The translations under genes were made by a program, and so were the position numbers. Below, piece by piece: positions 30,511 to 42,735 of a stretch of DNA of 64,000 nt. Within the stretch, counting starts at the first letter, position 1; each line of letters opens with the position of its first letter. The DNA lies in assembly GCA_949128115.1 (NCBI GenBank), contig OX421962.1:7906262-7970261 (forward strand), read 5' to 3'. The notes under the pieces are model-generated. The model was not told the DNA's origin and made no database searches. It worked only from the letters and a program-made list of their open reading frames with translations. Origin of the DNA: Anaspis maculata (taxonomy: Eukaryota; Arthropoda; Insecta; Coleoptera; Scraptiidae).

Positions 30511-30859
30511 GTTCATAAATTAAATGGGTCAAGGGTGCCTGTGAATTCAAAAACGTCTGTCGAAACTAGCGTAATCCTTTTGTAATAAATTTGTCAAACT
30601 TTGACAAGTTACGTCCCATTTTATTGATATCTGATCTGCCATAAGTGCACGAGAATACACCAAGTTCGAAAATATTCCTCGATCATGTAGGTTTTGTGCC
30701 CAGCTGTGAAAACCACATTTAGAATGTTCCGAAAACGAAAACTGCGACTGGTTTGACAAATTACGATAACCAAAAAATTACAGACATCAAATAAACGATG
30801 CTAGTTCCGACAGATGGTTTCAAAGTCACAGGCACCCTTGACCCATTTAATTAATGAAC
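30511..30859. mobile_element. MITE, 34-bp TIR with GGGTCAAGGGTGCCTGTGA
   Basis: 'gttcataaattaaatgggtc' (30511) and 'gacccatttaattaatgaac' (ending 30859) continue inward through aagggtgcctgtga. 349 bp. The frame fragments MNSQAPLTHLI/MVSKSQAPLTHLI on opposite strands are both TIR translations. Target duplication not resolved. Confidence 0.75.
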
Positions 30860-31625
30860 GCCCGGTACAAATGACGAGAACCTTCAAGGCCTTTCCAGAA
30901 GAAGTCTGGAATGCAGATGAAACAGGTACAGGAAGACGACTGGAAACTGGAGCAAGTGGAGTAAGATTCCGGGCAACACGCTGCGCTCGTCACTCAAGCG
31001 GGTTGATTCACCTTGCCACCCAATGTATAATTATAAGTTTCTTGCATCGTGACAATGACCAATAATTACTAATTTTAGTCGCTTCACAACTACATTCTTA
31101 CGTCATCAGTTTACACCGTACCTTTCAACTAGGTAATAGCATTGTATAACTACTACTAGTAGGTCAGCCTCGGGTTTAGGATGTTATTACGAGAGGTCGC
31201 ACAAATCGGGAAAGAGCACCCGTCCTGGAAGAAATTATTCGCCATCTAGCAGCAAATGCAGCAAACTGATAAAATGGAATAAGGTGCGCTGCCCGGCTTT
31301 CACAAGCGATGAGGCTTGGTGCATAACTAATTGGCTTCGCCCACGGTCTATTGTTAATAATCGAGTGTACAGTTAGTACTTATGCCCAATGCACTTTACT
31401 ACCTGAAAATGTGTTTCTTTGCGCCTCGCCACTGCAACCACAGTACAGTGTGCGTAGTTTGTGTGGATTTTTGGCGTATAGTGCGAGTGCCTGTATCTCC
31501 TATTTCCAAAATAGTGCCTTGTTGGGTCCACTTCTTTGAAATTTTGGCGCTGCGCTCTCGCTAAAATTGACTATTGCTATGATCAGCTATTATGATTATG
31601 AATGATCTATGCAAATGCAGCTGAA

Positions 31626-31896
31626 AATGATCTATTATGGCCTCAAATTTCAGCCGTTTCATCAAAAACAAAATTTGCTCTCGTTTTCTTAGTATGTAGT
31701 AACGAAAAGTTGTGGCAACATTTTTTTTTGTAACGTCCCTTGACTTGAGCTCAATATGGGATGGAAGAGAAGTTGAGGGACGTAACAAAAAATGTTTAAG
31801 AATTCTGCTGAAACTTATCGTTACTACTAAGAAAACAAGGAAACTTTTTTTTTCTGATGAAACGGCTGGAATTTAAGGCCATAATAGATCATTTTT
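31626..31896. mobile_element. Palindromic MITE, ~270 bp
   Basis: 'aatgatctattatggcctcaaattt' (partly quoted) at 31626 pairs with 'ggaatttaaggccataatag' (31868). 'gtagtaacgaaaagttgtgg' is mirrored by 'acttatcgttactac', and 'gtaacgtcccttgactt' by 'gttgagggacgtaac'. No ORF. Confidence 0.7.
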
Positions 31897-32124
31897 GCAC
31901 TCGTTTTTGCAAAAAATATTTGAATATATAAATTTACAAAAAATCCTAACATCAAAAATCTTCAGGATTTACAAAATTTTCTTGTTAGCTCAATGGTGCC
32001 AAGCAATTTTTTTGCAATATGAATAATATGTTTCATGTTAGTTTCTAAATAGAAGAATGAGTTTTAAAAAATGTGTATACAAAATGTCTTTGTTTTAAAA
32101 AATGCTTTGAAGTTTTTTTAAGAA

Positions 32125-35100
32125 TCGCCCTGGAAAGGACCCCGCACGATTTCTATGGAAAATGGGTCTCGGTCAAATTCCCTAATTTTTCAATATTTTG
32201 TAGCACAATTTGACACGAGCCAAAATCCATCGTCTGTTACCCAAAAAATGGACAGTTTTTTCTCTATAAGGGGTTGAAGATGGGTTATTTCAAGGTAAAG
32301 AAATATATTCCCACGCAAGTTAGAACATTTCAACGTCCTTTATAACATATATGGCTCATGACAATTCCCTTTTTCTTATGTGAAAAAATCAACCCCCTTC
32401 CTCACCCCCAACCCCTACTTGTGAGTATCAAATTCGAAATAACGTTTGAAAGTCATGCAGATGGTTCTATTTTGTCGAATTATGAATTTTGGCACAAATT
32501 GTTTTTCCAACCCCCAAATAGGGGGTGGGGTTGAAAAAAAAACATCGGTCAATTCGGCTGAATTTCTGATATTATTGTGCTTCATCAGTTACGCTAATCA
32601 AGATGACCAAAGGAAAACTCATTCGTGTGACCAGTTTCCACCCCATAGAGGGTTGAAGTTGACTATAATGAAGCATAAAACATTCTTCCATGTCATAAAC
32701 CAAAGGAATGAAAATAGTGAACTTTCATATCGTCTTGTTTTGTAAAAATGTCCATTCTTCAAAAATAATTTCAACCCCGTCTCTCATCCCCTATCCTTGT
32801 TTCTGAACATCATATTCGAAATAAATCTTGAAAATGTAGGAGAAGGTCTATGGTCGGATCTCTGCATCTGATTGTGAATCCCCTCTCAAAATTCACTTTC
32901 ACTATGCTTACGTTAGAGTGCTAACATAAGCAGGGTGGGATATACCTATATATATATTCTTTTATGACTTTTGACTGGATTATTATTCAAAATATTGGTG
33001 TTCCTATCAAGATTCAGCTTCACAGCAGGTTAATTATGTTCACCTGTACATAATTCCCAACTTTTTTCTTTTGTACGGATACACCTTTATTTGTAGTTTA
33101 GATTGAAGAATTGAATGTCATTTAAAGCGAAAGCTGCTCAATCAAGGCAAAATATTATGTCACACTGTTATTCCAGCTACTGCGACCATAAATATAAATA
33201 TAAATAAATAAATATAAATATCATATATTTCCATTAAACTACAATACGGCAGCATTGGATAATGTCAAAAGTATATAATAAAAAAACTTAAAAATTAAAC
33301 AAGTAGGTATATAACATATTATACAAATACAATACAAAACATTAACCAGCGCCTTCTCTACCATGTGAAGGATGAAATAAAAATTATTATAATTTTTGAG
33401 ATTTATTTAGAATATGATGTTCACAGTGGCGTAGCCAAGGGGGGGCGAGGGGGGGCGAATGCCCCCTCCGCCCCTACCCTTCAAGCGCCCACGGCGCCCC
33501 ATCCCGCTTAACTAATCGGGCAATACAGAGGCGTATTCAAAGGGCGCAAACTTTTGTGTAAAAAAATGTTCAATACAGTTTTAAGCATATATGCGATATG
33601 CGATACTTTTCATTTCTCGGAGGGTGAGGATGCTGGTTGTCGCCCATAAAAATAATCTCACAAACAACCGTTCTTTTCGAAAGTAAAAACTCTCCGCCCA
33701 TTCTCGAACGGTTTTGCACCCCCATAAAACATAGGTCTCGTATTATTGTACGTAGGTATAATACCCTCGATAATACCTTTCTCTGCAATACTCTAGGACC
33801 TTTTAGTGGGTGGTGCAGAAGCAAAACGTGACTTAACAATGACCAAGTCTGTTTTATATGCATGCACTTGCGACTAGCTTCTTTGTTAATTCGGCGCCAG
33901 AATTTTATAGTCCACTTTCGTGGACAGAGTCTACATACCTAGCTGCTATGATATGAATGGGATTTTGATGAATTTTACTGCAAATACATTTTCACAAATA
34001 CATCACATACCACTTTTATTCACCAGCATGATGCACGATCAGTCGATCACCCCCAGCGTTGCAGGTTGTTGATCAATCTCACACACTGCTCCAATAAATA
34101 ATAACTGTTTATCATAGAAAGTAGGTTTGTGCAATAATTGTGAATTGTGATTAGTGATTATATGGGATGGCAAAAAAAAATGGAGCCTCTTTCCGTCAGG
34201 AAAAGAAGCAAGAGCTCTTGCAGGCTGCGGCTTCAATAAGCTTCAGAAACATACGCGATTTCTTCAATAAGCCTGTCAAAAGTAGTATACTCTTGCTTCT
34301 TCTGTTAAAGGCCAAAGCGCTGCCTCAAGTAATGGACTGTATCAAGTTTGATTTTTGAACTCGAGAAAGCGTCAATAAAACCCTGAATTTTTTTTCTGTA
34401 AACGTCATTTTTCAGTTTCTGACTTTTAATTTTCTCTATGATAATTTTATTGGAGGTAGATGATAATAAGTAAATATGCCTATTATTATCATCATTATTA
34501 TTATTATCCCCGAAAAATTTTCGCCTGCGGCGCCGTCGCTCGCTCCGCTCGCGAAATGCCGCCCTCGTCATTGCCTTTGCCCCCTCCGCCCTCAAATCCT
34601 CGCTACGCCACTGGATGTTCAGAAACAGGAATAGGGGATGAAGGACGGGGTGAGAGTATTTTTGAAGAATATACATTTTTACGAAACAAGATAATATGAG
34701 AGTCCACAATTTCCATTCATTTGGTTTATGACATGGAAGAATATCTTATGCTTCATTGTAGTCAACTTCAACCCTCTGTGGGGTGGAAACTGGTCATACG
34801 AATAAGTTTTCCCTTGGTAATCTTGTTTAGCGTAACTGGTAAAGCACAATATCAGAAATTCAGCCGAATTGACCGATGGTTTTTTTTTCAACCCCACCCC
34901 CTATTTGGGGGTTGGAACAATAATTTGTGCCAAAATTCATAATTCGACAAAATAGAACCATCTGCATGACTTTCAAACGTATTTTCGAATTTGATACTCA
35001 CAAGTAGGGGTTGGGGGTGAGGGATGGGGTTGCTTTTTTCACAAAAGAAAAAGGGAATTGTCATGTCATGAGCCATATGTGTTAGAAAGGACGTTGAAAT

Positions 35101-35305
35101 GTTCTCACTCACGTTGGAACATATTTTTTTACCTTGAAATAACCCATCTTCAACCCCTTATACACAAAAAACTGTCCATTTTTTTGGGTAACGGACGATG
35201 GTTTTTGGCTCGTGTCGAATTGGGCTACAACATATAAAAAAATTAGAGAATTTGACCGAGACCCATTTTCCATAAGAATCGTGCGGGGTCCTTTCAAACT
35301 TATTG
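32125..35305. mobile_element. Large palindromic element, ~0.7-0.8 kb arms, holding a hAT
   Basis: The left arm (32125-32860) is inverted in the right arm (33350-33423 plus 34622-35305). 'ggaccccgcacgatt' (32138) pairs with 'aatcgtgcggggtcc' (35277), and 'cccctatccttgtttctgaacatcat' pairs with 'atgatgttca' plus 'gaaacaggaataggggatg' on either side of the nested hAT. The centre (32860-33350) is AT-rich with a TATAAATAAA microsatellite near 33186. No transposase. Confidence 0.75.
33424..34613 (+). mobile_element. hAT element, CAGTGGCGTAGCC family, internally deleted
   Basis: Ends CAGTGGCGTAGCCA (33424) and inverted GCTACGCCACTG (34613), with exact 8-bp duplication gatgttca (33416-33423, 34614-34621). 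The frame at 34167-34355 (MAKKNGASFRQEKKQELL... RDFFNKP) resembles the basic N-terminus of hAT transposases preceding their zinc-finger domain; the rest is missing. It therefore looks like a deletion derivative of an autonomous hAT, nested in the right arm of the palindrome 32125-35305. Confidence 0.85.
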
Positions 35306-35309
35306 ATAA

Positions 35310-36100
35310 ACCTACAAAATTTCAATCAAATCCATGCGGCCATTCTAAAAATATGGCTCATCAAAAAATTCGACAAAATAATGGAATCGCACCGTGTCGT
35401 AACTTCGAAACGAATGAACAGCGTTAGAGAAATTTCAAAGCCAGATCCTGGTTCGCCTGAAAAAACTGGACCTATCCTTGAGCTATGTCCATTTGGTGAT
35501 TTCTCGCTTTTCCTCTCTCAAACTCAGATCAGAGCAGTGAGTTTTGTGGTAAAAGGAAAGCACCTAATTTCACCCTAAAATGCACGATGTAGCCATACTT
35601 CCGGAAAACAGAAATTTTGTCAGAAACACGTGACTCCTGTCAAGTTGGTTTCAAAAAATTCGGCTCCATATCCGTAAAGAAGACACGTACAGCTCTTAGA
35701 ACTTTGATTTTTTGCTGGCATTTCATCGATAATTTTCGAAAACCGGTTGAGGAAACTTGAATTTCACTAAAATCCAAACAGTGGCATCAAAGTTACAAAA
35801 TAGTCCCACAAAAAATTTCCCAAGAATTGATTTTTGAAAATTCTGTCCATCACTTTCTCTTTACTTCGATTGCAAAGTTCTTGTACCTACAGAGATGAGA
35901 TATTGCTAGTTTGTTCATCAAAATAGGTGTTTTTCGAAATAACAGAGTGCATTCGCCAAATTTTAGGCGGGTTTTTTGAAACAACCGGACAAAAACATTT
36001 GAATCCTACTCAAAAATTTTGTTTATGACAAATCTGCGTAAATGAATTGGTTTGTCCGGTTGTTTTCAATATCCCGCCATTACTTGCTCTTGCACGTGTG
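35310..36100. other. No gene recognised
   Basis: AT-rich, with no array, TIR or coding signal that I can support. Confidence 0.3.
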
Positions 36101-36106
36101 CAATGC

Positions 36107-36291
36107 GTGCTTTCCACCTAGCCTCAAGTTCGGTACACCTGCCATTTACGCATGTGCGGGTTCCAAACGGTGCTTTCCATCTACGTGTTTCTACTCGGTT
36201 CTGCGCCATTCATTGGATCACGTAAAATTTTGTGCCACACCATGGAACATGTGCCGTCTGGTGGTATTTGTACCGTCTAGGTGGAAAGCAC
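36107..36291. mobile_element. Short MITE, TIR GTGCTTTCCACCTAG
   Basis: 'gtgctttccacctag' (36107) and 'ctaggtggaaagcac' (36291). This tip resembles that of the MITEs at 44948-45113 and 61094-61281 ('gggcgctttcc' ... 'ggaaagcgtcc'), which suggests one loose family with variable interiors. Confidence 0.65.
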
Positions 36292-36501
36292 CCAATATGG
36301 CCAGATACGCGGTAGAAATCTTTGAAATGTGTACAATGTCCCAGTATTCAGGAAACTAACAATCGGAGGGAGCTTCCCGCTGCGCAGGAGGGCGGAGCCA
36401 ATTTCACGGTAAATGATGAAGCCGAGCGCTGAACCCAGCTTTCGCGCTCTTTGCTGAGTTTCGAAAAGCGACAGATCCTGAACACGCCATCTGTCCGTGC
36501 T

Positions 36502-36720
36502 TTACACAACCTTCACAATTTGAACGGAGGCTGGCCTACTAGGAGTAGTTATACAATGGTAATAGGTTGGTGGTTTGTGCACTACAGGTGTTATAGTCAT
36601 AAGTTGAGCCTTTGGGTCTTCGATTGCTTTGATAGACCTATTCAGAGCAAACTCTAGTTCGAACCATGTAGCAGGTAGCTTCAAATGACTTGGATTTTTT
36701 TCAGGTTTTGTGTGGGAGAC
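36502..36720 (-). pseudogene. Minus-strand coding-looking fragment beside a hAT insertion
   Basis: The frame reads 'HLKLPATWFELEFALNRSI' then 'TPVVHKPPTYYHCITTPSRP' to a stop at 36502. The composition is protein-like but I recognise no domain. The hAT at 36728-37420 is inserted just upstream. It could be a final exon of an unknown gene or a relic. Confidence 0.25.
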
Positions 36721-36727
36721 TTTCTCG

Positions 36728-37420
36728 CAGGGCCGTCTTAAGCGGGCGTGCAACTCGTGCATGGCACAAGGGCGGCCAGATCCAGGTGGCGGCATTTCTG
36801 GGCAGATATGCGTTTTTTCTCTATTTTTTTGCTTTTCATATTTTACCTCCGCGGCCGCCTCAGAACATTTTGAAATTTTTGTTTGTTTTTTCATATTTTA
36901 CGCCTGCGGCCCGGCCGCCCTGAACATTTTTTTCAAACGGTATGATGGATACCTACCTTTGAAACACGTGAATATGAAATCAGATTTTGCAAGATCCTTT
37001 CTAAATTCTTAATTTCTACCAAAGGGCGGTGGAATCTTATTCGATTGGTAAGTACAAGTACCTACCTAGAAGCAGTTCGGTATTCAAGTGTAGTTATTGT
37101 TTATTCCTAATAGACACGAGAAGAAGTCAGGCGTCTCATTTTGACGTTATTTTATCTTATTCACAAACCGTCCGGTAAGTAAGTCAACTTTCGTTTATTT
37201 GTTAATTATTACAATATCGTTACTGACTACCTACTTAATAAAAAAAAAATAGGTTCAAAATGCGAAAATTGCAATTCCAGTCGGTTTTTTTTGTTATTTT
37301 CATAAAATATAATTCAAATTAAAGAAGCTATATACAAAATTCAACACTTGAAAAAAATGGAGAGAGGGGCGGCCTAACAGTTTTTGCACGAGGGCGGCCA
37401 AATGTCTAGAGACGGCCCTG
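36728..37420. mobile_element. hAT MITE, CAGGGCCGTC family
   Basis: CAGGGCCGTCTTAAGCGGGC (36728) and inverted AGACGGCCCTG (37420), with exact 8-bp duplication ctttctcg (36720-36727, 37421-37428). The 'gggcggcc' words occur in inverted positions near both ends. Lacks a transposase. Confidence 0.85.
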
Positions 37421-37686
37421 CTTTCTCGCGCCTTTGATTTCCTCAATTACTGCAATTTCCGCTCTCATTACTATCGCGCTGCGTTGTTTGGTGGTCAGGG
37501 TCCGGACTGATTAGCTTTGACGAGCGAGCATCTTTTCAGACGGGTCGCGTCTAGTCCGTCCTGTCGTCGGAAACTACCTGTTGATTATCCCTTTTGTTTG
37601 GGTTGTTTGGACTCGCATCGTTCATGGCATCATCTTCTCATCTTACCTTGTTCTTTGTGAAGACAGCGCTGTGAAGACAGACACAC

Positions 37687-38635
37687 TGATGATTACTCAT
37701 TTGTCATCAAAAAGTCCGCATTGTTCATTAAATTATAAATAACTGCGTTTTACATTGATCGGATGTGCGTACGCATCCCATAATGCAACCCCCAACAACT
37801 CTATTTTCAGTTTGACTAGCGAAAGTTGCCTAAAAACCACGATTTTAGGCAACACTCGCTACATCAGTGTACTGCGGAATGTATTTTACTTCCAGGGACT
37901 TTTCCCACACGATTCAAGAATAGCGGCCCTGTGCTCTTCAAAGTATAAAAATCAGTTTTTTCAAAACTAAATCAGCGGTGTTATCCTTCCAAAAATCATG
38001 GAAAAACAAGTGAAAGGGGCCGTGAAACATTGTGCTCATGGGAATGGGCACAGCGATAGTCGGTATTATGACAAAAATATGTATTTCTTTATCCGATTCT
38101 CAAAAACGTGCTTAAAATAGCGTAAAAACTTGGTACTGGAGAAATTTGAAAAACACGCAAAGTCTTGCGAGGAATGTGACAATGTGCACGGTGGGTGAAG
38201 CTGTGTAACCGAAAAAATTTCACTCCGAAACGGGTCACCAAGGATAGATTCAATACATCCATACACAATACATTCCGCAGTACACTGATGTAGCAAATGT
38301 TGCCTAAAATCGTGGTTTTCAGGCAACTTTCGCTACAGAAGTGTAGTACGGATTGTATAAAACTTCCAGGGACTTTTCTCACACGATTCAAGAATAGCGG
38401 GCCACTTGTTCACAAGCGTACGACACTCGGAGCGAACTTCAAAATGGCGAATAAATAATTGATGTTGACAGCAGACAGCAGCGGAAAGTCACGGCCGTTG
38501 CTTGTCAAACTGAAAATAGAGTTGGTGGGGGTTGCATTATGGGTTGCGTACGCACATCCGATCAATGTAAAATGCAGTTATTTATAATAATTTAATGAAC
38601 AATGCGGACTTTTTGATGAAAAATAAGTAATCACT
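37687..38635. mobile_element. Inverted-repeat element with repeated stem modules
   Basis: 'atcaaaaagtccgcattgttc' (quoted 20: atcaaaaagtccgcattgtt, 37707) pairs with its complement near 38612, and 'gatcggatgtgcgtacgcat' (37758) with 'gcgtacgcacatccgatc' (38546). Inner modules 'cgattcaagaatagcgg' occur as direct copies near 37911 and 38383, while 'gttgcctaaaa' stem-loops occur in both orientations. No ORF. Confidence 0.7.
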
Positions 38636-40375
38636 AGTAGTGGACGTGCTACAACCGAAATAGGGAATATAAGTTGCAAATGATGATAAAGGCAAACCAC
38701 TTGGCAGAGTTACAACTAAGACCTGAATAAACGATTTGACCCGCAGTGCTTTTCTTTTCGTCCCTTAGGATTTGAATAGCGCCCTGTTTCCAAAATGGTG
38801 GATATTATCTAGGGGCAGAACGTATCGAATAGCCTGGTGATGTACAGCTTAGTAGAAATATATGGGGTTGTGTCTCAATTGGTTTCTGGGACATCAAACA
38901 CTAATCAAAAAAATGGTGGAACATTGTCATCTACCGCAGGCAAATTTGGTGGAGGCGCCAGAAGGAATTTAGTACTGTCACAAGAAAATTGCTGTAACTT
39001 TTTTATTTCTCAACGGATTTTAACACAAGACATTTCATTTTGTGAAAAAGTAAATTCTTCTTGTTACCAAATACCTTCCATTGAAAAAAGACGTTGAGGA
39101 ATGTTGAAAAAAAAATTAAAAATGATTTGAAAAAAAAAGATTTTCAACATTTTTTTATTTTTATGCAATTTGCCCTATTTGTAGACATTGATGTGCCTTT
39201 TCTAAATTTGCACTTTTCCGGTTTATATCTTTGCAGTACGCGCCGCCATATTGAAAGAAATATGTCTGAAAAGAAGTTTTCGACAATAATAAATTTTGGC
39301 CTTTGTGACATTGAAATGTTCATATACATATGAAAGCACATTCAATCCTCCACAGTTTGACATCTGAACCAGCTCTGTGCGACCCACGGTTCTTGAACTA
39401 GACCTTCTGGAAGTATCAATTTTCGGTTCCAGAAGAATTAAAAATTACCTCTTAGGTCTGTGCCAGGTCCACCAATGTTTATTATTTGAGATAAATTACG
39501 ACGCGTTATTGATGGGTAACTTGATTAAGACATGGTGGTGATCCAGTGGTGAAATCCGGTAGGCACAGTCACTATTCAACACCGAAAATTGATACTTCCG
39601 GAAGCTCTAGCTCAAGAACTCCGAGTCGCACAGAGATGGTTCAGGTGTCAAATCGTGGAGAATTCAATGTTCTTCCAGACATATATGAACAATTCAATCT
39701 CGCATGGACTTAAATCCAGATATTGTCGAAAACTTCTTTTCAGATATCATTTTTTCAGCATGGCGGTGCGCACTGCAAAGATATAAATCAAAAAAGTGCA
39801 AATTTAGACAGGGCAAATCAAAATATACATATAAGGCAATTTTCATTGAAATGAAAAAATAAAAAGAATCTTTTTTTTTCAAATTATTTTTAATTTTTTT
39901 CTTCAACATTCCTCAATGTCTTTTTTTATGGTAGATATAAGATAACAAGAAGAATTTACTTCTCTACAAAATGAGATACCTTATGTTGAAATCGGTTGAA
40001 AAATAAAAGTGCAACAGCAATTTTCTTATGACCGTACTAAATTCATTTTGGCGCCTCCACCAAATTTGCCTGCGACAGATGTCAATGTTCTACTATTTTT
40101 TTAAAAAGTGTTTGATGTCCCAGAAACCGATCGAGACATAGGCTCCATATATTTTAACGAAGCTGGACATCACCAGGTTATTCGATTCCTTCTGCCCCTA
40201 GATAAAATCCGCCATTTTGAAAAAGAGGCGCCATTCAAATCCCAAGGGATGAAAATGAAAGCACTGCGGGTCAAATCGTTCATTTAAGTCTTAGTCACGA
40301 TTCTGCAAAGTGGTTTGCCTTTATCATCATTTGCAACTTGTTTTTTCCCTACCACGTCCACTATAGTGTGTATTA
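38636..40375. mobile_element. Palindromic element, ~0.85-kb arms
   Basis: 'tagtggacgtgctac' near 38638 and 'ccacgtccacta' near 40363 are the tips. 'gcaggcaaatttggtggagg' (38937) is mirrored by 'cctccaccaaatttgcctgc' (40054), and 'caaaccacttggcagagtt' by 'attctgcaaagtggtttgcc'. The centre is near 39510. It abuts the previous element. No transposase ORF. Confidence 0.8.
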
Positions 40376-40504
40376 ACCTCTAGCCTATTACCCTGTTCGC
40401 TGCGGCGCGTATTTTTCAACTTTGTGGCGGTTTTTCTTGCGATTTTGTAGCATTTGTTCGCAAATTTTGTATTTGACGCCAAAATTTGGCGCAAGCGTTG
40501 GGTA

Positions 40505-40555
40505 TACCACTATAATTATTATTATTATTATTATTATTGTTATTATTATTATTGT
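40505..40555 (-). repeat. (TAA)n 3' tail of a non-LTR retrotransposon
   Basis: An ATT/TAA microsatellite at the 3' side (minus sense) of the reverse transcriptase ORF. TAA-type tails are usual for I/Jockey/CR1-like elements, so it probably marks the retrotransposon's 3' end. Confidence 0.6.
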
Positions 40556-41520
40556 ACTGCACCCAACAGGCAAAAAAGCCCAGTTAAAGGGTGAGGGATA
40601 CCAGAGACAAAACCGAGAGGGGGTACATACTTAGGAAAAAACCTTCGCTCTTATGTCGGACAGAGAACAGTTGAAGAGATCAACCTCGCTCTCATAAGCA
40701 GAGTAATTGACAATCATCTGATAGAGAGGAGATGCCACTAGGATGTTGGTTCTAGCTGTGGGAAGGTGGAATAAACTGTGTGATCTAGAGGAAAGCCGAG
40801 GAACACTGAGACCCACAGCAACAAGAAAATCAGGGCAATCCAACGTGTTGCTAAATAGACCAAAAAGAAAATGGATTGACTGGAACACTCTTCGAGACTT
40901 CAAAGATGACAGGCTGAACCGCTCCAACATGATCTCCTGAGGAAAACCACGTGGAGGGTATTGGTTGTCCAGTATAAAATAAGCCGCCTTCAAAAACCTC
41001 CTCTGAACTCTCTCCAAATCATTGACGAAGGAGTCATAAATCGGACTCCAGACAAGAGAGGCGTATTCAAGTTTGGACCGGACGAAAGAAACATATAAGG
41101 CTTTCAGTGTTTCAACGTTGGTAAATGCCTTTGAGTTTCTCAGCACAAAGCCAAGACTTTTGTATGCCGAGCTCGAGACATAACTGATGTGCTCCTTGAA
41201 GGATAGACCGCCGTCAAAAACTACCCCAAGGTCCTTCACCGTCCGAGGTCTCTGCAATATTTCTCCCCCCAAAGTGTAGTCGAAAACGACGTTTGCATGT
41301 TTTCTGCTGTAGGACATAACGCTGCACTTACTCACATTGATCGGCAAGCCATTCTCACTGCACCAAGCAACAATTGTATTGAGATCTGCCTGCAGGCGCC
41401 CGCAGTCTGCGAGGGAAGACACCACACTAAAAACCTTCAAGTCGTCTGCATAAAGCAAGTACCTCGCATTGATGTTCATAACTATATCGTTTATAAAAAG
41501 GATAAAAATATAGGATATAG
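40556..41520 (-). mobile_element. 5'-truncated non-LTR retrotransposon
   Basis: Contains the C-terminal part of a reverse transcriptase and a short 3' UTR ending in (TAA)n at 40555-40505. Truncation at about 41520, inside the RT palm, is the usual 5' truncation of LINEs. Short ATATAGG repeats abut the truncation point. Confidence 0.75.
40631..41514 (-). pseudogene. Reverse transcriptase C-terminal fragment (Jockey/CR1-like)
   Basis: Open from about 41514 to the stop at 40631, with no internal stop or frameshift. The catalytic 'LLYADDLKVF' box (YADD) lies at the start, followed by 'INVSKCSVMSYSRK', 'KDLGVVFDGGLSFKEHI' and 'KLEYASLVWSPIYD', the standard RT blocks D-E, thumb and post-thumb region of I/Jockey/CR1-type LINE ORF2. 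The endonuclease and RT fingers are missing. The intact frame implies a recent insertion. The truncated protein itself is non-functional. Confidence 0.85.
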
Positions 41521-41529
41521 GATATAGGA

Positions 41530-42345
41530 AGGATATAATGAAAGTTACTATTCGTGAAATCAGAATAAATCCGTCTGTCCGTCCGTCCGTACCCGGGATA
41601 ACTCCTCAGGGAAGAAAGATATCGATGTGGTGTAAACGCTGATCAATAATACATATGTCCAGGATGTCAAGTTGACTTTTAGTTTTTTGTTATTCTGTCG
41701 CCATCTTTAATCCGCCATTTCTCTAAAAGTGATCCGATTGAAATGAAATTTGCAGGCAATGTGAACCACATCAAAATCTATCCAATTTCCGACAATTGAT
41801 GCCCCGCCGCCATCTTGTATTCTCACTATTGAACATATTTCGAAGTGATAGAACTAGGTAAATTATGCCTCAACGAAAAGAGATAGCGATGTGGAGCGAA
41901 CGGCAATCGAATGCGTACGTGATCACCATATAAAGTTGACCAATAATTTTTGCCACTTGGCCGCCATATTTGATCCGCCATTTTGAATTTCTCTGAAAGT
42001 GGTCCGATTTGAGTAAAATTTGCAAGCGATGTGAACTTCATTAGGTAAGATACATCCAATTTTTGACAATTGATGGCCCGCCGCCATCTTGTATTCTCAC
42101 TATTGAACCTTATCTTTGTAAGGTTGACTTTACCTTTGTTTCGTATGATCATTCTTATTCTCCAGTCAAATTCCAACATTCTGCCACCATCTTGGCCGCC
42201 ATATTAAAATCTCTTACTAGTGGAACGATTTTCATGAAACTTGTAACTTACCCTTGTCTATAGTACGATCATTTTGATTTTTAAGCCAAATTTCATGATT
42301 CTGACGCTATTTTGGCCGCCATATTGCAATTTTTTGCCCAAGACG
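41530..42345. repeat. ~260-bp tandem repeat with 'ccgccgccatcttg'
   Basis: Two units (about 41590-41830 and 41850-42120) share 'gaaatttgcaggcaatgtgaa', partly varied, and the 'ccgccgccatcttgtattct' end. They are followed by ~110-bp units with 'catcttggccgccatatt', related to 12120-12400 and 25600-25800. A CCGTCCGT tract sits at 41577. No gene. Confidence 0.6.
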
Positions 42346-42349
42346 GTAG

Positions 42350-42735
42350 AACCCTAATCACTTAACATCTTGCGTTCACTAATCCTCCAAAAAGGAAGTG
42401 CGCTACTGAGCCTCATGCCCATGAGGCATATTCGCTTGTCTCTATCTCGTAAGGGAAGGGCGCTAGGAAAGCCCGACGCCCGACGGACGCACTGTTGCAG
42501 GCCCTCTCTGTATACCAAGAGACCAAAGTGAATTTTCAATCCCGCGTGGGTGAAATCTGTTGCTCGAAGGTCCCTTGGGCCCTTGGGAGTAAAATTGCTC
42601 TTTAGGGTTCGGTCGAGGGTTCGGTATAGAGAAAAAAGCTCAATAGTATCTACCGGGTGTTTATAAACGTTTGTGATCGCATCGCCTTTGGAATCCCCTT
42701 CAAATTGTTCTCTAAATATAATGCCGTACATGCAG
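42350..42735. other. GC-richer unexplained block
   Basis: This patch differs from the AT-rich surroundings ('aagcccgacgcccgacgg', 'cgcgtgggtgaaatctg', 'gaaggtcccttgggccc'). A 125-codon minus frame spans it without a known domain. It has no array structure. A structured RNA or a fragment of a mobile element are both possible. Confidence 0.3.

Noticed and set aside
42354..42731. 125-codon minus ORF beginning MYGIIFREQ as a guanylate cyclase first exon
   Set aside because: Only the first three residues resemble the expected MYG start; there is no donor in the right place, and it is about 19 kb away from the H-NOX exons with unrelated downstream sequence.
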